Positions 22,489 to 31,668 are shown, counted from the first letter of the stretch. The stretch: 32,950 nt of DNA from Betaproteobacteria bacterium CG2_30_68_42 (GCA_001872285.1 MNXU01000022.1:1-32950); one strand, 5' to 3'. Notes: generated from the sequence alone by a model not told the origin. Made by a program: numbers and translations.

Positions 22489-23270
22489 TTCTTGCGCGGC
22501 TTGAGCCGCTCGCGGGCGGTGGCGGCAGCCGGGCTGTTCGGGTATCTGGCGACGATGGTACCGAGGGTGACGCGCGCGCCCTTGGCATCTCCGGTCTCCT
22601 GTTCGCACAGCGCGGCACCGAGCAGCGCTTCGGGCGCCTTGGCGTCGGTGGGCCAGATCAGCGCGAGCTGCCGGAACGCCTGGAGCGCCTTCTGGCAGTC
22701 GCGCAACTGGTAGTGCGACTGCCCCTTCCAGTACAGGGCGCCGGGCGCATAAGTGCCAAGCGGATAGTTCCGGATGAAGGCTTCGTAGGCGGCGATGGCC
22801 TCGTTGTATTTCGCCGCCTTGAACAGGTTCAGCGCCGCCTCGTAGGCCTTGGCCTCTGCCGCCGGATCGGGCGGCGGCGGCACGGCGGCCGCCGCGGGAG
22901 CCGCAACCGGGGCCGGCCTGGCGGCGGCCTCTTCCAGCTTGCGCAGCCGGTTGTCGAGATCGACGTAGAAGTCCTTCTGGCGCTTCTTCGACTGCTCGAC
23001 CTCGAAGTTGAGCACTTCGAGCTGGCCGCGGATCTGGGAGAGTTCCTGCCGGAGCGCCTCGACCTGATTGGAAAGCTGGAGCGAACCGCCGACGGCCCCC
23101 TCCAGCTTGGCGTCCAGCCTGGCTTCCAGCTTGTCGATGCGGGTCGCCTGTTCGCGCCTGAGCTGCTCGATGCGCGCGCGCGCCTCCTCGTCGTCGAACA
23201 GCGCGGCACCGGCCGCCTGCGGCAGCAGCAGGGCGCCGAGGGTCGCCACGAGCAATGCTTTCCTGCGCAT
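22485..23270 (-). CDS. cpoB: Cell division coordinator CpoB (YbgF)
   Basis: This 261-residue periplasmic protein coordinates peptidoglycan synthesis with Tol-driven outer-membrane constriction. A signal peptide (about 1-22, ending AAGAA) is followed by a coiled-coil trimerisation region (about 27-112), an Ala/Pro linker (about 113-135) and three TPR repeats (about 140-255) including FKAAKYNEAIAAYEAFIRNYP and YWKGQSHYQLRD. Length equals E. coli CpoB. It sits 3 nt downstream of pal and overlaps queE by 4 nt. Confidence 0.95.
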   Translation of the reverse strand: MRRKALLVATLGALLLPQAAGAALFDDEEARARIEQLRREQATRIDKLEARLDAKLEGAVGGSLQLSNQVEALRQELSQIRGQLEVLNFEVEQSKKRQKDFYVDLDNRLRKLEEAAARPAPVAAPAAAAVPPPPDPAAEAKAYEAALNLFKAAKYNEAIAAYEAFIRNYPLGTYAPGALYWKGQSHYQLRDCQKALQAFRQLALIWPTDAKAPEALLGAALCEQETGDAKGARVTLGTIVARYPNSPAAATARERLKPRKK

Positions 23271-23273
23271 CGC

Positions 23274-23837
23274 TCAGAACTCGCCCGAATACAACAGGTC
23301 GACGCGGCGGTTCTCGGCCCAGGCGGAGTCGTCATGTCCGGGGTTGCGCGGCTTTTCCTCGCCCAGGCTGACCGATTCGATCTGGCTCTCCTTCACTCCC
23401 AGCAGCATCAGCACGCTCTTCACCGCATCGGCCCGCTTCTGCCCGAGCGCCAGGTTGTATTCGCGGCTGCCGCGCTCGTCCGCATTGCCCTGGATCAGCA
23501 TCCTGATGGTCGAATGCGAGAGGAGGAACTTCGCGTGAGCCTCGATCAGCGGCTTGAACTCGTCCTTGATGGCAAAGCTGTCGAACTCGAAAAACACGCT
23601 CCTCTTCGACAGGATGTTCTTCGGGTCCTTGAGCGCCGCGATCCCGGCATCGCCGGAAGGCGCCGCGGGCGTCACCTTGGCCACCGCGGAGGGTTCCACC
23701 GGCTGCGCCGCCGGCGCCGCACCTGGGCTGCGCTCCTCCACGCCGGCCCCGGCCTGTTCCGGACCGGTGGGCGTCGACTTGCAGCCGGCCAGTGCGAGCA
23801 CGAAGGCGACGATGAGCAGTTTCGGCAGCTTTTCCAT
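23274..23837 (-). CDS. pal: Peptidoglycan-associated lipoprotein Pal
   Basis: This 187-residue outer-membrane lipoprotein binds peptidoglycan and TolB. The lipobox LALAGC places the acylated cysteine at C19. An Ala/Pro linker leads to an OmpA-like domain (about 75-187) with SVFFEFDSFAIKDEF, GNADERGSREYNLALGQKRA and ENRRVDLLY. I chose ATG 23837 because GAGGAGGG lies about 8 nt upstream and the signal peptide starts there. The gap to tolB is 19 nt. Confidence 0.97.
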   Translation of the reverse strand: MEKLPKLLIVAFVLALAGCKSTPTGPEQAGAGVEERSPGAAPAAQPVEPSAVAKVTPAAPSGDAGIAALKDPKNILSKRSVFFEFDSFAIKDEFKPLIEAHAKFLLSHSTIRMLIQGNADERGSREYNLALGQKRADAVKSVLMLLGVKESQIESVSLGEEKPRNPGHDDSAWAENRRVDLLYSGEF

Positions 23838-23856
23838 CACTTGTTCCCTCCTCGGA

Positions 23857-25125
23857 TCAATAGTTGACGAACGGACCCCAGGCCGGTTCGCGTACGTTGC
23901 CCGCGGCGACACTGAGCCGCTGCCTGACGCGGCCATCGCTGGAGATCGCGGCAAGCACACCCCGACCCCCGATCTCCGTGGCATAGAGAATGATGCGCCC
24001 GTTGGGCGCGAAGCTCGGCGATTCGTCCTTGGCCGAGTCTGTGAGGACATGCGTCTGGCGTGTGGCGAGATCCATGACCGCGAGCTGGAAGCGTCCGCCG
24101 CTGCGCGAGATGAAGGCCATGCTTTTGCCATCCGCGGAAATGCGCGGGCTGACGTTGTAGCTGCCCTCGAAGGTGATGCGCTGCGTCTCCCCGCCGCCGG
24201 CGGGAATGCGGTAGATCTGCGGGCTGCCGCCGCGATCCGAGGTGAAATAGATGGACTGTCCGTCGAGAGAGAAGAACGGTTCGGTGTCGATGCCGGCGGA
24301 GCTCGCGAGCCTGCGCACACCGCTGCCGTCGGCATTCACCAAGTAGAGTTGCGAGCCGCCGTCCTTGGTGAGCACTACCGCCAGCCGGCTGCCGTCCGGC
24401 GACCAGGCCGGGGCGCTGTTCGAGCCCTTGAAGTTGGCCACGACATGGCGCCTGCCGGTCGCCAGGGTGTGCACGTAGACGACCGGCTTCTTCGCCTCGA
24501 ACGACACATAGGCGAGGCGGCGTCCGTCGGGCGACCAGGCCGGCGAGATGACCGGCTCGCGCGAAGCCAGCGCCGTCTGCGGGTTCATGCCGTCAGCATC
24601 GGAGATCTGGAGCTCGTAGCGTCCGGCGCTCTTGACCACGTAGGCGATACGGGTGGAGAACACGCCGCGCTCGCCGGTGAGTTTCTCGTAGACAAAATCC
24701 GCGATGCGGTGGCCGGTGGTGCGAAGCTGGCTCGCCGCCGCCGCCAGCGCGGCTCCGCCCAACTGCGCCTGTCGCTGGATGTCGAAGAGCCGGAAGCGCG
24801 CCTCCATGCGCTCCGGCCCGCTCGCCGACACGCTGCCCGCGAGCAGCGCATCGGCCCCGCGGCTCCTCCATTCGGCATGATCCGGCGCGGCCGCCTCGCT
24901 CAGCGGACGCGCGCCGGTCTCGATCAGCCGGAACATCCCGCTGCGTTCGAGATCGGCGCGCACGACGGCGGAGAGTGCCTGCGGGAGCAGTCCGTCGCCG
25001 GCGAAATCCGCGATCGCGATCGGGATCCGGTTCGCACCCGCCCCGCTGATCTCGATGCTGAGCTGCGCTCGCGCACCTGGCGCCGCGAGCAACGCCGCGA
25101 GCGCGTAGACCGCGGTACGCCTCAT
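23857..25125 (-). CDS. tolB: Tol-Pal translocation protein TolB
   Basis: This 422-residue periplasmic protein has a Sec signal peptide (1-20, ending GARA before Q21), an N-terminal alpha/beta domain (about 25-165) and a six-bladed beta-propeller built of WD40-like TolB repeats. Repeats visible include [57 protein letters not shown] and [14 protein letters not shown]. It links Pal with TolA. A candidate promoter lies in the 96-nt gap after tolA. All blades appear intact. Confidence 0.97.
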   Translation of the reverse strand: MRRTAVYALAALLAAPGARAQLSIEISGAGANRIPIAIADFAGDGLLPQALSAVVRADLERSGMFRLIETGARPLSEAAAPDHAEWRSRGADALLAGSVSASGPERMEARFRLFDIQRQAQLGGAALAAAASQLRTTGHRIADFVYEKLTGERGVFSTRIAYVVKSAGRYELQISDADGMNPQTALASREPVISPAWSPDGRRLAYVSFEAKKPVVYVHTLATGRRHVVANFKGSNSAPAWSPDGSRLAVVLTKDGGSQLYLVNADGSGVRRLASSAGIDTEPFFSLDGQSIYFTSDRGGSPQIYRIPAGGGETQRITFEGSYNVSPRISADGKSMAFISRSGGRFQLAVMDLATRQTHVLTDSAKDESPSFAPNGRIILYATEIGGRGVLAAISSDGRVRQRLSVAAGNVREPAWGPFVNY

Positions 25126-25213
25126 CGGCGCGTTCCGGCGCGCGGATGCACGCCCGCGCAGGCCGGATTTTCTCTAGAGTGATCCATCAGCGTGAGGGGA
25201 AGCTGTACGAAAA

Positions 25214-25219
25214 ATTATA
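25214..25219 (-). promoter_or_regulatory. Candidate internal promoter (-10) upstream of tolB
   Basis: The minus strand carries TATAAT just after the tolA stop, about 89 nt before the tolB start. E. coli is known to have a promoter ahead of tolB that drives tolB-pal-cpoB, so the location is plausible. The -35 region falls in the end of tolA and does not match consensus well. Confidence 0.45.
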
Positions 25220-25221
25220 CC

Positions 25222-26037
25222 TCAGCGGCCCTCGCCATCCTCCAGTGGCCGGAACCTGAGCTCGAGAACGCGCGAGAACAGTTCCGGAGAAGGCGGCCGG
25301 GGGAGCGGGCTCGATTTCAGGATCGCGCGCTCGATCGCCAAATCCAGCCCCGCGTGGCCGCTCGATCGCTTGAGCCTGAGCGGAGGCAGCACCTCGCCGT
25401 TGGGCAACTGGGAAACCTCGAACACCGCCTCGGGGTTCCCCCGCACGTCGGCCGGCAGCACGATGTTGCCGCGGATCTTGGCACGCACGCGATCGATGTA
25501 CTCAGCGGCTGCCCGCGCGCGCGCGGACTCGCGGGCGGAATCCGCCTGCCGTTCGCGCACGGCCTTCGCCTGGTGTGCGGCCTCGTCGGCGGCGCGTGCC
25601 TGAGCGAGCCGCTCGGTCTCGTTGCGAATCTGCTCGTCGATGAGGCTGCGCTGCAACTCGGGATTCGGTCGCGGCGCCGGGACTTCCTTCTTCGGCTCCG
25701 GTCGCGGCGCCGGGACTTCCTTCTTCGGCTCCGGCCGCGGCTTGGGCTTCTCCGGCTTTTCCCTGAGCGCGATGTCCGGCCTGGGCGCCGGTCTCGGCTG
25801 CGGTTTCACCTCCCGCGGCGGCAGCGGCCGGGGTTCCGCCTTCGCGCGTTCCGGCACCGGCGCGGGTGCGGGCAGGTCGCGGACGAGTTCGACCTCGACC
25901 GCTTCCGGCGGATGGCTCTGCCAGCGCACGCCGTAGATCAGCACCACGACGAGCAGCGCGTGGGTCGCCGCCGAGAGGACGAACGATGCCCACTTGCCAC
26001 GCTCCGCGCGCACATCCGCCATCGCTGCGAGCCTCAT
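25222..26037 (-). CDS. tolA: Tol-Pal protein TolA
   Basis: This 271-residue protein has one TM helix (about 17-36), a long Pro/Lys/Glu-rich region (about 55-130), a helical Ala/Arg/Glu stretch (about 130-185) and a TonB-like C-terminal domain (about 185-265: VRAKIRGNIVLP, VSQLPNGEV, LDLAIERAILKSSPLP). It transfers proton-motive energy from TolQR to Pal-TolB. The Pro-rich stalk contains an exact 33-bp tandem duplication (25667-25732; PEPKKEVPAPR twice). The start overlaps the tolR stop (ATGA). It is shorter than E. coli TolA (421 aa) because domain II is short. Confidence 0.95.
   Translation of the reverse strand: MRLAAMADVRAERGKWASFVLSAATHALLVVVLIYGVRWQSHPPEAVEVELVRDLPAPAPVPERAKAEPRPLPPREVKPQPRPAPRPDIALREKPEKPKPRPEPKKEVPAPRPEPKKEVPAPRPNPELQRSLIDEQIRNETERLAQARAADEAAHQAKAVRERQADSARESARARAAAEYIDRVRAKIRGNIVLPADVRGNPEAVFEVSQLPNGEVLPPLRLKRSSGHAGLDLAIERAILKSSPLPRPPSPELFSRVLELRFRPLEDGEGR
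25667..25732. repeat. Exact 33-bp tandem duplication inside tolA
   Basis: Two identical 33-bp copies (25667-25699 and 25700-25732) encode the 11-residue unit PEPKKEVPAPR twice in the periplasm-spanning stalk. A third, diverged unit follows at the lower-identity edge. The repeat is in frame, so gain or loss would only change stalk length. Confidence 0.9.
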
Positions 26038-26435
26038 CTGCCCTGCTGGACCAGCAGCCCGATGCGCGCCACCTGCTGCTTCTGGAGCTCGTCCATGACC
26101 TCGAGCACCGCCTGGTAGCGCACGTTTCGATCGGCCGCGATCACCACCGCCTGTTTGGGGTCGCGCTCCTGCGCCTGGCGCAGGTGGCCGGCGAGCTCGC
26201 CGCGCGAGACCTGCTTCTCGCCGCCCGCGCTCGCGCGCAGCGCGAGCGAGCCGTCGGCCCGGATCAGCACCCGGATCGGCTCGGCCGGCGGCTGGGCCGC
26301 CTTGCCGACGGTGGGCAGGTCGATCGCAGCGGTCTGAATCAACGGCGCGGTGACCATGAAGATCACCAGCAGCACCAGCATCACGTCGATGTAGGGCACG
26401 ACGTTGATCTGGTTCATCAGGCGGCGCTGGCGCAT
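26034..26435 (-). CDS. tolR: Tol-Pal proton channel subunit TolR
   Basis: This 133-residue protein has a short cytoplasmic N-terminus, one TM helix with the essential aspartate (INVVPYIDVMLVLLVIFMV, D17) and a periplasmic domain (about 45-130) with VLIRADGSLALR and AVVIAADRNVRYQAVLEVMD. With TolQ it uses the proton-motive force to move TolA. The start is ATG 26435, 8 nt after tolQ. The N-terminus is several residues shorter than in E. coli TolR. Confidence 0.96.
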   Translation of the reverse strand: MRQRRLMNQINVVPYIDVMLVLLVIFMVTAPLIQTAAIDLPTVGKAAQPPAEPIRVLIRADGSLALRASAGGEKQVSRGELAGHLRQAQERDPKQAVVIAADRNVRYQAVLEVMDELQKQQVARIGLLVQQGR

Positions 26436-26443
26436 GGCGGTGC

Positions 26444-27121
26444 CTACTTCAGTTGCCGCTGGAGGATGTTGGAGAACTCCTCCATGAAGCTCTCGAGCCG
26501 GATCGCGATGCGATCGATGTCATGCGCATAGCGGTTGTAGGCCACCACCGCCGGGATCGCCGCGAACAGGCCGATCGCGGTCGCGACCAGCGCCTCGGCG
26601 ATGCCGGGAGCCACGTGGGCGAGGGTGGCCTGCTGCACGTTCGCCAGCCCGCGGAACGCGTTCATGATGCCCCACACGGTGCCGAACAGGCCGACATAGG
26701 GCGACACCGATCCGGTCGAAGCCAGGAAGGCGAGGTGCGATTCGAGCGTGTCCATCTCGCGCTGATAGGTGGCACGCATCGCGCGGCGCGCGCCATCGAC
26801 GATCACCGGGGCGTCCAGGGAACGCTGGCCGCGCAGCTTGGTGAATTCGCGGAACCCGGCCTCGAAGATGCGCTCCAGGCTGCCGGAGCCGTGGCGATCG
26901 GCGACCGCGCCCTGGTACAGCGCGTTGAGGTCGCCTCCGCTCCAGAAATCGCGCTCGAAGCGGTCGGTCTTGGCGCGCGCATCGCGCAGCGTGAACCACT
27001 TGCGGAAGATCCAGTACCACGACATGAAGGACACCACCGCGAGCAGCGCCATCACGCCCTTCACCGGAACGCTGGCGTTGGCGACGAGCGCCAGAATCGA
27101 GAAATCCTGTACGACGTTCAT
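26444..27121 (-). CDS. tolQ: Tol-Pal proton channel subunit TolQ
   Basis: This 225-residue, three-TM protein belongs to the ExbB/MotA/TolQ family. TM1 is at about 17-40, and the family core in TM2-TM3 reads SVSPYVGLFGTVWGIMNAF (about 141-159) and APGIAEALVATAIGLFAAIPAVVAYN. I chose ATG 27121 because it overlaps the ybgC stop (ATGA at 27118-27121); the longer open frame upstream is shadow of ybgC. It pairs with TolR. Confidence 0.97.
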   Translation of the reverse strand: MNVVQDFSILALVANASVPVKGVMALLAVVSFMSWYWIFRKWFTLRDARAKTDRFERDFWSGGDLNALYQGAVADRHGSGSLERIFEAGFREFTKLRGQRSLDAPVIVDGARRAMRATYQREMDTLESHLAFLASTGSVSPYVGLFGTVWGIMNAFRGLANVQQATLAHVAPGIAEALVATAIGLFAAIPAVVAYNRYAHDIDRIAIRLESFMEEFSNILQRQLK

Positions 27122-27531
27122 GCGAGGCACCCGAAAGTCTGCCGCAGTGCCCGGGGCAGCGCGGCGGGTTTCATGCTCTTCAGCTCGACGCAGGCCACGC
27201 GCACGCTGGCCTGCGCGAGGAGCGCCCCGGCGCGCTCGATGCGCTGGTCGAACACGAGCCGGACGCGTGCGACCTCCCGCAGCCGCGAGACCACCAGCAG
27301 TTCGTCGTCCAGCCGCGCCGGCTTGAGGTACTCGATGGCAAGCGAGCGTACCGCAAATCCGATCCCGGTATGCTCCCGCAGCGCCTCCTGCCCGTAGCCC
27401 AGCGCGCGCAGCCATTCGGTGCGCCCGCGCTCGAGAAACCTCAGGTAGGACGCGTAATAGGCGATGCCCGCGGCATCGGTGTCCTCGAAATACACCCGCA
27501 CCGGGAAGACGAACGCCTCGGCGGATTTCAA
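27118..27531 (-). CDS. ybgC: Tol-Pal associated acyl-CoA thioesterase YbgC
   Basis: This 137-residue hot-dog-fold thioesterase carries the family motif VYFEDTDAAGIAYYASYLRF; the second D of EDTD is the catalytic aspartate. The E. coli histidine after VVY is a tyrosine here. I prefer TTG 27531, because GGAG lies 5 nt upstream and the length then matches the family. The frame is also open to ATG 27594, which overlaps the ruvB end by 11 nt and adds 21 poorly conserved, Gly/Arg-rich residues. The stop overlaps tolQ by 4 nt. Like E. coli YbgC it probably acts on acyl-CoA or acyl carrier protein-linked substrates near the Tol-Pal system. Confidence 0.9.
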   Translation of the reverse strand: MKSAEAFVFPVRVYFEDTDAAGIAYYASYLRFLERGRTEWLRALGYGQEALREHTGIGFAVRSLAIEYLKPARLDDELLVVSRLREVARVRLVFDQRIERAGALLAQASVRVACVELKSMKPAALPRALRQTFGCLA

Positions 27532-27583
27532 GTTGACTCCGCGCCCGGCCCCGGCGTTCCCGGGCCGCGCCTCCCGGCCGTCT

Positions 27584-28615
27584 TCACTTGTCATCCCAGA
27601 GCTCGGGGGGCCGCGGCTGGGCGAGTCCGAAATGGCGGTAGATCGAATCGGTCGCGATGCGCCCGCGCGGCGTGCGCTGCACGTAGCCCTGCTGGATCAG
27701 GAACGGCTCGATCACGTCCTCGATCGTGTCGCGCGCCTCTCCGATCGCGGCGGCCAGGTTCTCGACGCCGACCGGGCCGCCGGCGAACTTGTGCAGGATC
27801 GCCTCGATCAGCTTGCGGTCCATGACATCCAGGCCGAGCGTGTCGACGTCCAGCATCGCGAGCGCCGCGTCGGCCACCTCGCGCGTGATCGCACCGCCCG
27901 CGCGCACCTGGGCGAAGTCGCGCACCCGCCGCAGCAGCCGGTTGGCGATGCGCGGAGTGCCGCGCGCGCGCCGCGCGATCTCCGCCGCCCCTTCGGGCGC
28001 AAGTTCCACCTCCAGCATGCGGGCCGAGCGCACGAGGATGCGGGCGAGTTCCTCCGGCGTGTAGAACTCGAGCCGGGCGACGATGCCGAAGCGGTCGCGC
28101 AGCGGGTTGGTGAGCATGCCCGCGCGGGTGGTCGCGCCCACCAAGGTGAAGGGCGGCAGGTCGAGCTTCACCGAGCGCGCCGCCGGCCCCTCGCCGATCA
28201 TGATGTCGAGCTGGAAGTCCTCGAGCGCCGGATACAGGATCTCCTCCACCACCGGAGAGAGGCGATGGATCTCGTCGATGAACAGGACGTCGTTCGGCTC
28301 CAGGTTGGTGAGGATCGCGGCGAGATCCCCGGGCCGCTCGAGCACCGGGCCCGAGGTGTGGCGCAGGCTCACCCCCATCTCGTGGGCGATGATGTGCGCG
28401 AGCGTGGTCTTGCCCAGGCCCGGCGGGCCGAACAGCAGGACGTGGTCGAGGGACTCGGCCCGCTTCCTCGCCGCCTCGATGAAGATCTCGAGCTGCCCGA
28501 CGATCTTGCGCTGGCCGACATAGTCCTCGATCCGCTGGGGACGAAGCGCGCGCTCGATGCGCTCTTCCTCGGGCGAGGACGCGCCGGTGGTGACGATGCG
28601 GTCGGCCTGGAGCAT
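27584..28615 (-). CDS. ruvB: Holliday junction branch migration helicase RuvB
   Basis: This 343-residue AAA+ ATPase drives branch migration with RuvA. Walker [10 protein letters not shown] (63-71), Walker [11 protein letters not shown] (about 109-118), sensor 1 GATTRAG and the arginine-finger region NPLRDRFG are present. The C-terminal winged-helix domain ends YRHFGL. Length matches the family. It lies 36 nt after ruvA, followed by ybgC. Confidence 0.98.
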   Translation of the reverse strand: MLQADRIVTTGASSPEEERIERALRPQRIEDYVGQRKIVGQLEIFIEAARKRAESLDHVLLFGPPGLGKTTLAHIIAHEMGVSLRHTSGPVLERPGDLAAILTNLEPNDVLFIDEIHRLSPVVEEILYPALEDFQLDIMIGEGPAARSVKLDLPPFTLVGATTRAGMLTNPLRDRFGIVARLEFYTPEELARILVRSARMLEVELAPEGAAEIARRARGTPRIANRLLRRVRDFAQVRAGGAITREVADAALAMLDVDTLGLDVMDRKLIEAILHKFAGGPVGVENLAAAIGEARDTIEDVIEPFLIQQGYVQRTPRGRIATDSIYRHFGLAQPRPPELWDDK

Positions 28616-28651
28616 GGAAGGAGTTTACCCCAGCGGGGAAGCGCGCCGTCC

Positions 28652-29227
28652 TCAGCTCTTCGACAGCCGCTTGAGCGCCTGGCGGATGCCCTCGGCCAGC
28701 GCGATGCCGGCAGGCAGTCCGGCCACCGCGGCCTGGGCTTCCTTGTCGCTGTAGCCCAGCGCGGCCAGCGCGGCGAGGATGTCCGCCGCGCCTCCCGGCG
28801 CCGGAGTGCGCGAGAGGCTTACCGTCCTGGGGAGCGCGTCGCGCAGCTCGAGCAGCAGGCGGGCGGCGGTCTTCTTGCCGATACCGGGCACGCGCGTGAG
28901 CCGGCCGGCGTCCTGCATCGCGACTGCCTGCGCGAGCTCATCCACGCTCATCCCGGAAAGCACGGCGAGCGCGATGCGGGCGCCGACCCCGCTCACGCGC
29001 AGGAGCTGGCGGAACACCGCGCGTTCGGGCTCCGCGCCGAAGCCGTAGAGGAAATGGCCGTCCTCGCGCACCAGCAGATGGGTGTGGAGCGTGACCCGTT
29101 CGCCGCACGGGGGAAGGTCGTAGAAGGTGCTCATCGGCACCTCCAGCTCGTAGCCGACGCCCTGCACGTCGAGCGCGATGCCGGGCGGGTTCTTCTCGAT
29201 CAGGATGCCGGTGAGTCGCCCGATCAT
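28652..29227 (-). CDS. ruvA: Holliday junction DNA-binding protein RuvA
   Basis: This 191-residue protein forms the tetramer that holds the four-way junction. The N-terminal OB fold ([21 protein letters not shown]), the helix-hairpin-helix region ([18 protein letters not shown] and [19 protein letters not shown]) and the C-terminal RuvB-binding domain (about 145-190, [16 protein letters not shown]) are all there. The start at ATG 29227 overlaps the prenyltransferase stop (ATGA), so its translation is coupled to a gene of different function. Confidence 0.97.
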   Translation of the reverse strand: MIGRLTGILIEKNPPGIALDVQGVGYELEVPMSTFYDLPPCGERVTLHTHLLVREDGHFLYGFGAEPERAVFRQLLRVSGVGARIALAVLSGMSVDELAQAVAMQDAGRLTRVPGIGKKTAARLLLELRDALPRTVSLSRTPAPGGAADILAALAALGYSDKEAQAAVAGLPAGIALAEGIRQALKRLSKS

Positions 29228-30168
29228 GACCACTGGGCAGAGGCGGCGAGCGCAATGCCGAGCACGATGCCATGCGCGTTGGCCGCGGCGATCGTCGCGG
29301 TGATGCCCGGCGCGAGCCGGGACGGCTGCCCGGCGTGGGAGAGCAGCACGCGCGCGGCCTTCAGCGACAGCACCGCGGGGGCAGCCGCAAGCAGGCAGGC
29401 CGCGGGCAGCATCCCGAGGATCGCCATCAGCGCCAGCCAGCCGTAGGCGAGCCCCGCGATCGCGACATAGCCCCAGCGCGCGCGCGCCGGGCCGAGGCGC
29501 GCCACGAGCGTGAGCTTGCCGGCCTGCCGGTCCGCGCCGATGTCCGGAAACTCGTTGATGTAGAGCACGTTCGCGACCAGAGCCGCATAGCCCAGGCCAG
29601 CCGCGACCGGCGTGAACGAGAACGCTCCGCGCTGCACGAAGTCGGCGCCGGTCACCACCAGCAGCCAGCCGCCTGCCACCGCAGCCTCGCCCAGCCCGCG
29701 GCTCATCAGCTTGAAGGGCGGCGCCGAGTAGGCCCAGCCGAGCGCGAGCCCGGCCAGCCCGATCGAGAGGAGGCCGGGAGCCGAATGCGCGCTCAGCCAC
29801 AATCCCGCCGGAACCACCGCCGCCAGCAGGCACCAGCCGAACACCGCGGTCGCGCCCAGCGACAGCACCCCGTTCTGGATGAAGCGGCTGCCTCCCGTAA
29901 ACGGGAAGATGCGGCTGCGGTTCGCCGCGTCCGATCCGTTGAGCGCGTCGTAGTAATCGTTGAGCACGTTGATGCCGGCATGCGCGACCATGGCGAAGAG
30001 CACGGTCACGACCGCGGCCCCCGGATGAATCGCAGCGCCTCCCCACAGCGCGCTGGCGATCCCGACCAGGCAGCCGAAGAGCGTCACGCTCAGGAACGCG
30101 GGACGGGTGGCGAGCAGATAGCGCGCGAGCGGATTGGGGAGTGCGGCGAGCGTGGGTTCGGCCGGCAT
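29224..30168 (-). CDS. UbiA/MenA-family prenyltransferase inside the ruv operon
   Basis: This 314-residue polytopic inner-membrane protein carries both aspartate-rich motifs of aromatic prenyltransferases: N70-D71-xx-D74-xxxxx-D80 ([14 protein letters not shown]) and N205-E-x-x-D209-xxx-D213 with K218 ([16 protein letters not shown]). These bind prenyl diphosphate through magnesium. The [11 protein letters not shown] segment resembles MenA-type (1,4-dihydroxy-2-naphthoate) enzymes, but the aromatic substrate cannot be told from sequence alone, and no other quinone gene is in the window. It starts at ATG 30168, sharing a base with the ruvC stop, and overlaps ruvA by 4 nt. It is therefore a true member of the operon. 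Confidence 0.88.
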   Translation of the reverse strand: MPAEPTLAALPNPLARYLLATRPAFLSVTLFGCLVGIASALWGGAAIHPGAAVVTVLFAMVAHAGINVLNDYYDALNGSDAANRSRIFPFTGGSRFIQNGVLSLGATAVFGWCLLAAVVPAGLWLSAHSAPGLLSIGLAGLALGWAYSAPPFKLMSRGLGEAAVAGGWLLVVTGADFVQRGAFSFTPVAAGLGYAALVANVLYINEFPDIGADRQAGKLTLVARLGPARARWGYVAIAGLAYGWLALMAILGMLPAACLLAAAPAVLSLKAARVLLSHAGQPSRLAPGITATIAAANAHGIVLGIALAASAQWS

Positions 30169-30716
30169 CAGACGAGCCTCCCCCGGCGCACCCGGTAGCC
30201 CGCGGTGGCGAGCCCTCCCAGCCCCTGGCCGCCGTGCGCGTGACAGATCGCGCAGGCGAGTGCGTCGGCTGCATCGGGGCCGAGTTCGCCTTCCAGACCG
30301 AGCAGTCTCTTCACCATGTGCTGCACCTGTCGTTTGTCGGCGTGGCCCGCCCCGACCACCGCCTGTTTGACCTGCAGCGCAGTGTACTCCGCCACCGGCA
30401 GGGCGCTCGATACGGCGGCGCAGATCGCCGCCCCGCGCGCCTGTCCCAGTTGTAGCGTGGAGTTCGGATTTACATTGACGAAGACCTTCTCGACCGCGAC
30501 CTGCGCGGGACCGTGCTCGGCGATGACCTGGCGCAGGGTCTCGAGGATGACCCGCAGCCGTTCGGGCAGCGCGGCCTCCGGAGTCTTCACCCGCCCGCTG
30601 GCCACGTAGCGCAGGGCATTCCCGGCCTTGTCGATCACGCCGTAGCCGGTGATGCGCAGGCCGGGATCGATGCCCAGGATGCGCACCAGCGGCTGAGAGG
30701 CGGCGCGCCCCGGCAT
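30168..30716 (-). CDS. ruvC: Crossover junction endodeoxyribonuclease RuvC
   Basis: This 182-residue nuclease resolves Holliday junctions. The four catalytic acidic residues are present with E. coli spacing: D17 (GIDPG), E76 (VAVEKVF), D148 and D151 (GPDAADA). The [11 protein letters not shown] stretch is the family signature. I chose ATG 30716; a GTG lies one codon upstream. The gap after yebC is 6 nt. The C-terminal tail ([19 protein letters not shown]) is ordinary in length. Confidence 0.97.
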   Translation of the reverse strand: MPGRAASQPLVRILGIDPGLRITGYGVIDKAGNALRYVASGRVKTPEAALPERLRVILETLRQVIAEHGPAQVAVEKVFVNVNPNSTLQLGQARGAAICAAVSSALPVAEYTALQVKQAVVGAGHADKRQVQHMVKRLLGLEGELGPDAADALACAICHAHGGQGLGGLATAGYRVRRGRLV

Positions 30717-30722
30717 CACCGC

Positions 30723-31451
30723 CTACCCGTTGTCCAGCGAGGCGGTCGTGTAGACCTCCTGCACGTCGTCGAGATTCTCCAGCGCATCGAGCAGCCGCTG
30801 CATCCTGGCGGCCTCCTCGCCTTCGAGCGCGGCGTCGTTCAGTGCCTTCATGGTGACCTCGGCATATTCGGGCACGAGCCCGGCGCCCTGGAATGCCTTG
30901 CGCACCGCCTCGAACGCGCCCGGCGGGCAGACCACCTCGATGCTGCCGTCCTGGTCGGCGAGGACGTCCTCGGCGCCGGCATCCAGCGCCGCTTCCATCA
31001 CCTTCTCCTCGCTCGTTCCGGGAGCGAACACGAACAGCCCGCAATGCCTGAACAGGAACGCGACCGAGCCGTCCTGGCCGAGGTTGCCGCCGTTTTTGGC
31101 GAAGGCATGACGGATCTCGGCGGCGGTGCGGGTGCGGTTGTCGGTCACGCAATCGACAATCACCGCGGCACCGCCCACACCGTAGCCCTCATAGCGGATC
31201 TCCTCGTAGCTGATGCCCTCGAGCTCCCCGGTGCCCTTCTTGATCGCGCGCTCGATGTTCTCCGCCGGCATGTTCACCGCCTTGGCCTTGTCGACGGCCA
31301 GCCGCAGGCGCGGATTGAAGTTCGGATCCCCCCCGCCCATCTTCGCGGCGACCGTGATCTCTTTCGCCAGCCGCGAGAAGATGCGCCCGCGCTTCTCGTC
31401 CTGACGCCCCTTGCGGTGCTGGATGTTGGCCCACTTCGAATGACCGGCCAT
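30723..31451 (-). CDS. yebC: YebC/PmpR family transcriptional regulator
   Basis: This 242-residue protein begins [22 protein letters not shown], the hallmark of YebC. The [20 protein letters not shown] and [20 protein letters not shown] blocks follow, and length is typical. Members are described as transcriptional regulators, and some YebC-like proteins assist translation of proline-rich stretches, so its role here is open. I chose ATG 31451. It is placed just before ruvC, the usual order in Proteobacteria, and has its own promoter-like site upstream. Confidence 0.96.
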   Translation of the reverse strand: MAGHSKWANIQHRKGRQDEKRGRIFSRLAKEITVAAKMGGGDPNFNPRLRLAVDKAKAVNMPAENIERAIKKGTGELEGISYEEIRYEGYGVGGAAVIVDCVTDNRTRTAAEIRHAFAKNGGNLGQDGSVAFLFRHCGLFVFAPGTSEEKVMEAALDAGAEDVLADQDGSIEVVCPPGAFEAVRKAFQGAGLVPEYAEVTMKALNDAALEGEEAARMQRLLDALENLDDVQEVYTTASLDNG

Positions 31452-31503
31452 GGCTTCTCGTGCCTTCGTGTGCCCGTGAGGACTGCTGCTGGAATCGCCG
31501 GCG

Positions 31504-31509
31504 ATTATA
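31504..31509 (-). promoter_or_regulatory. Extended -10 promoter upstream of yebC
   Basis: The minus strand reads TGCTATAAT, an extended -10 element (TGN before TATAAT), about 53 nt before the yebC start. A -35 box is not clear. It is the best candidate for the start of the yebC-ruvC-prenyltransferase-ruvAB-ybgC-tolQRA transcript. Confidence 0.55.
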
Positions 31510-31565
31510 GCAACCGGGGGCTCGCCATGGCCGCACCGCTGCCCCTCGCCCGCAGCGACGCCGGC

Positions 31566-31668
31566 GTAGAGCGCAATAAGCGGAGCGCATTGCACCAGTT
31601 TTCCAGCGGTCGCCGAAATGTTCCGCGGCCGGGCCTCCGGCGCAATGCCCTTCGGTTATTGAGCGTAC
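31566..31668. repeat. Inverted pair of REP-like palindromes between yebC and polA
   Basis: Unit 1 (31566-31596) contains GCGCAAT and ATTGCAC flanking an AAGCGGAGCGC centre. Unit 2 (31639-31668) contains GCGCAAT and ATTGAGC. The reverse complement of unit 2 aligns with unit 1 over about 30 nt, so the two face each other across 42 nt. This is the layout of a REP/BIME-type element. I have the impression that GCGCAATAAGCG-type palindromes are widespread in Proteobacteria. Confidence 0.65.

Noticed and set aside
21802-22713. Plus-strand ORF across the queE region
   Set aside because: It is the antisense shadow of queE and cpoB; the minus strand has the radical SAM cysteines and the overlapping GTGA start.
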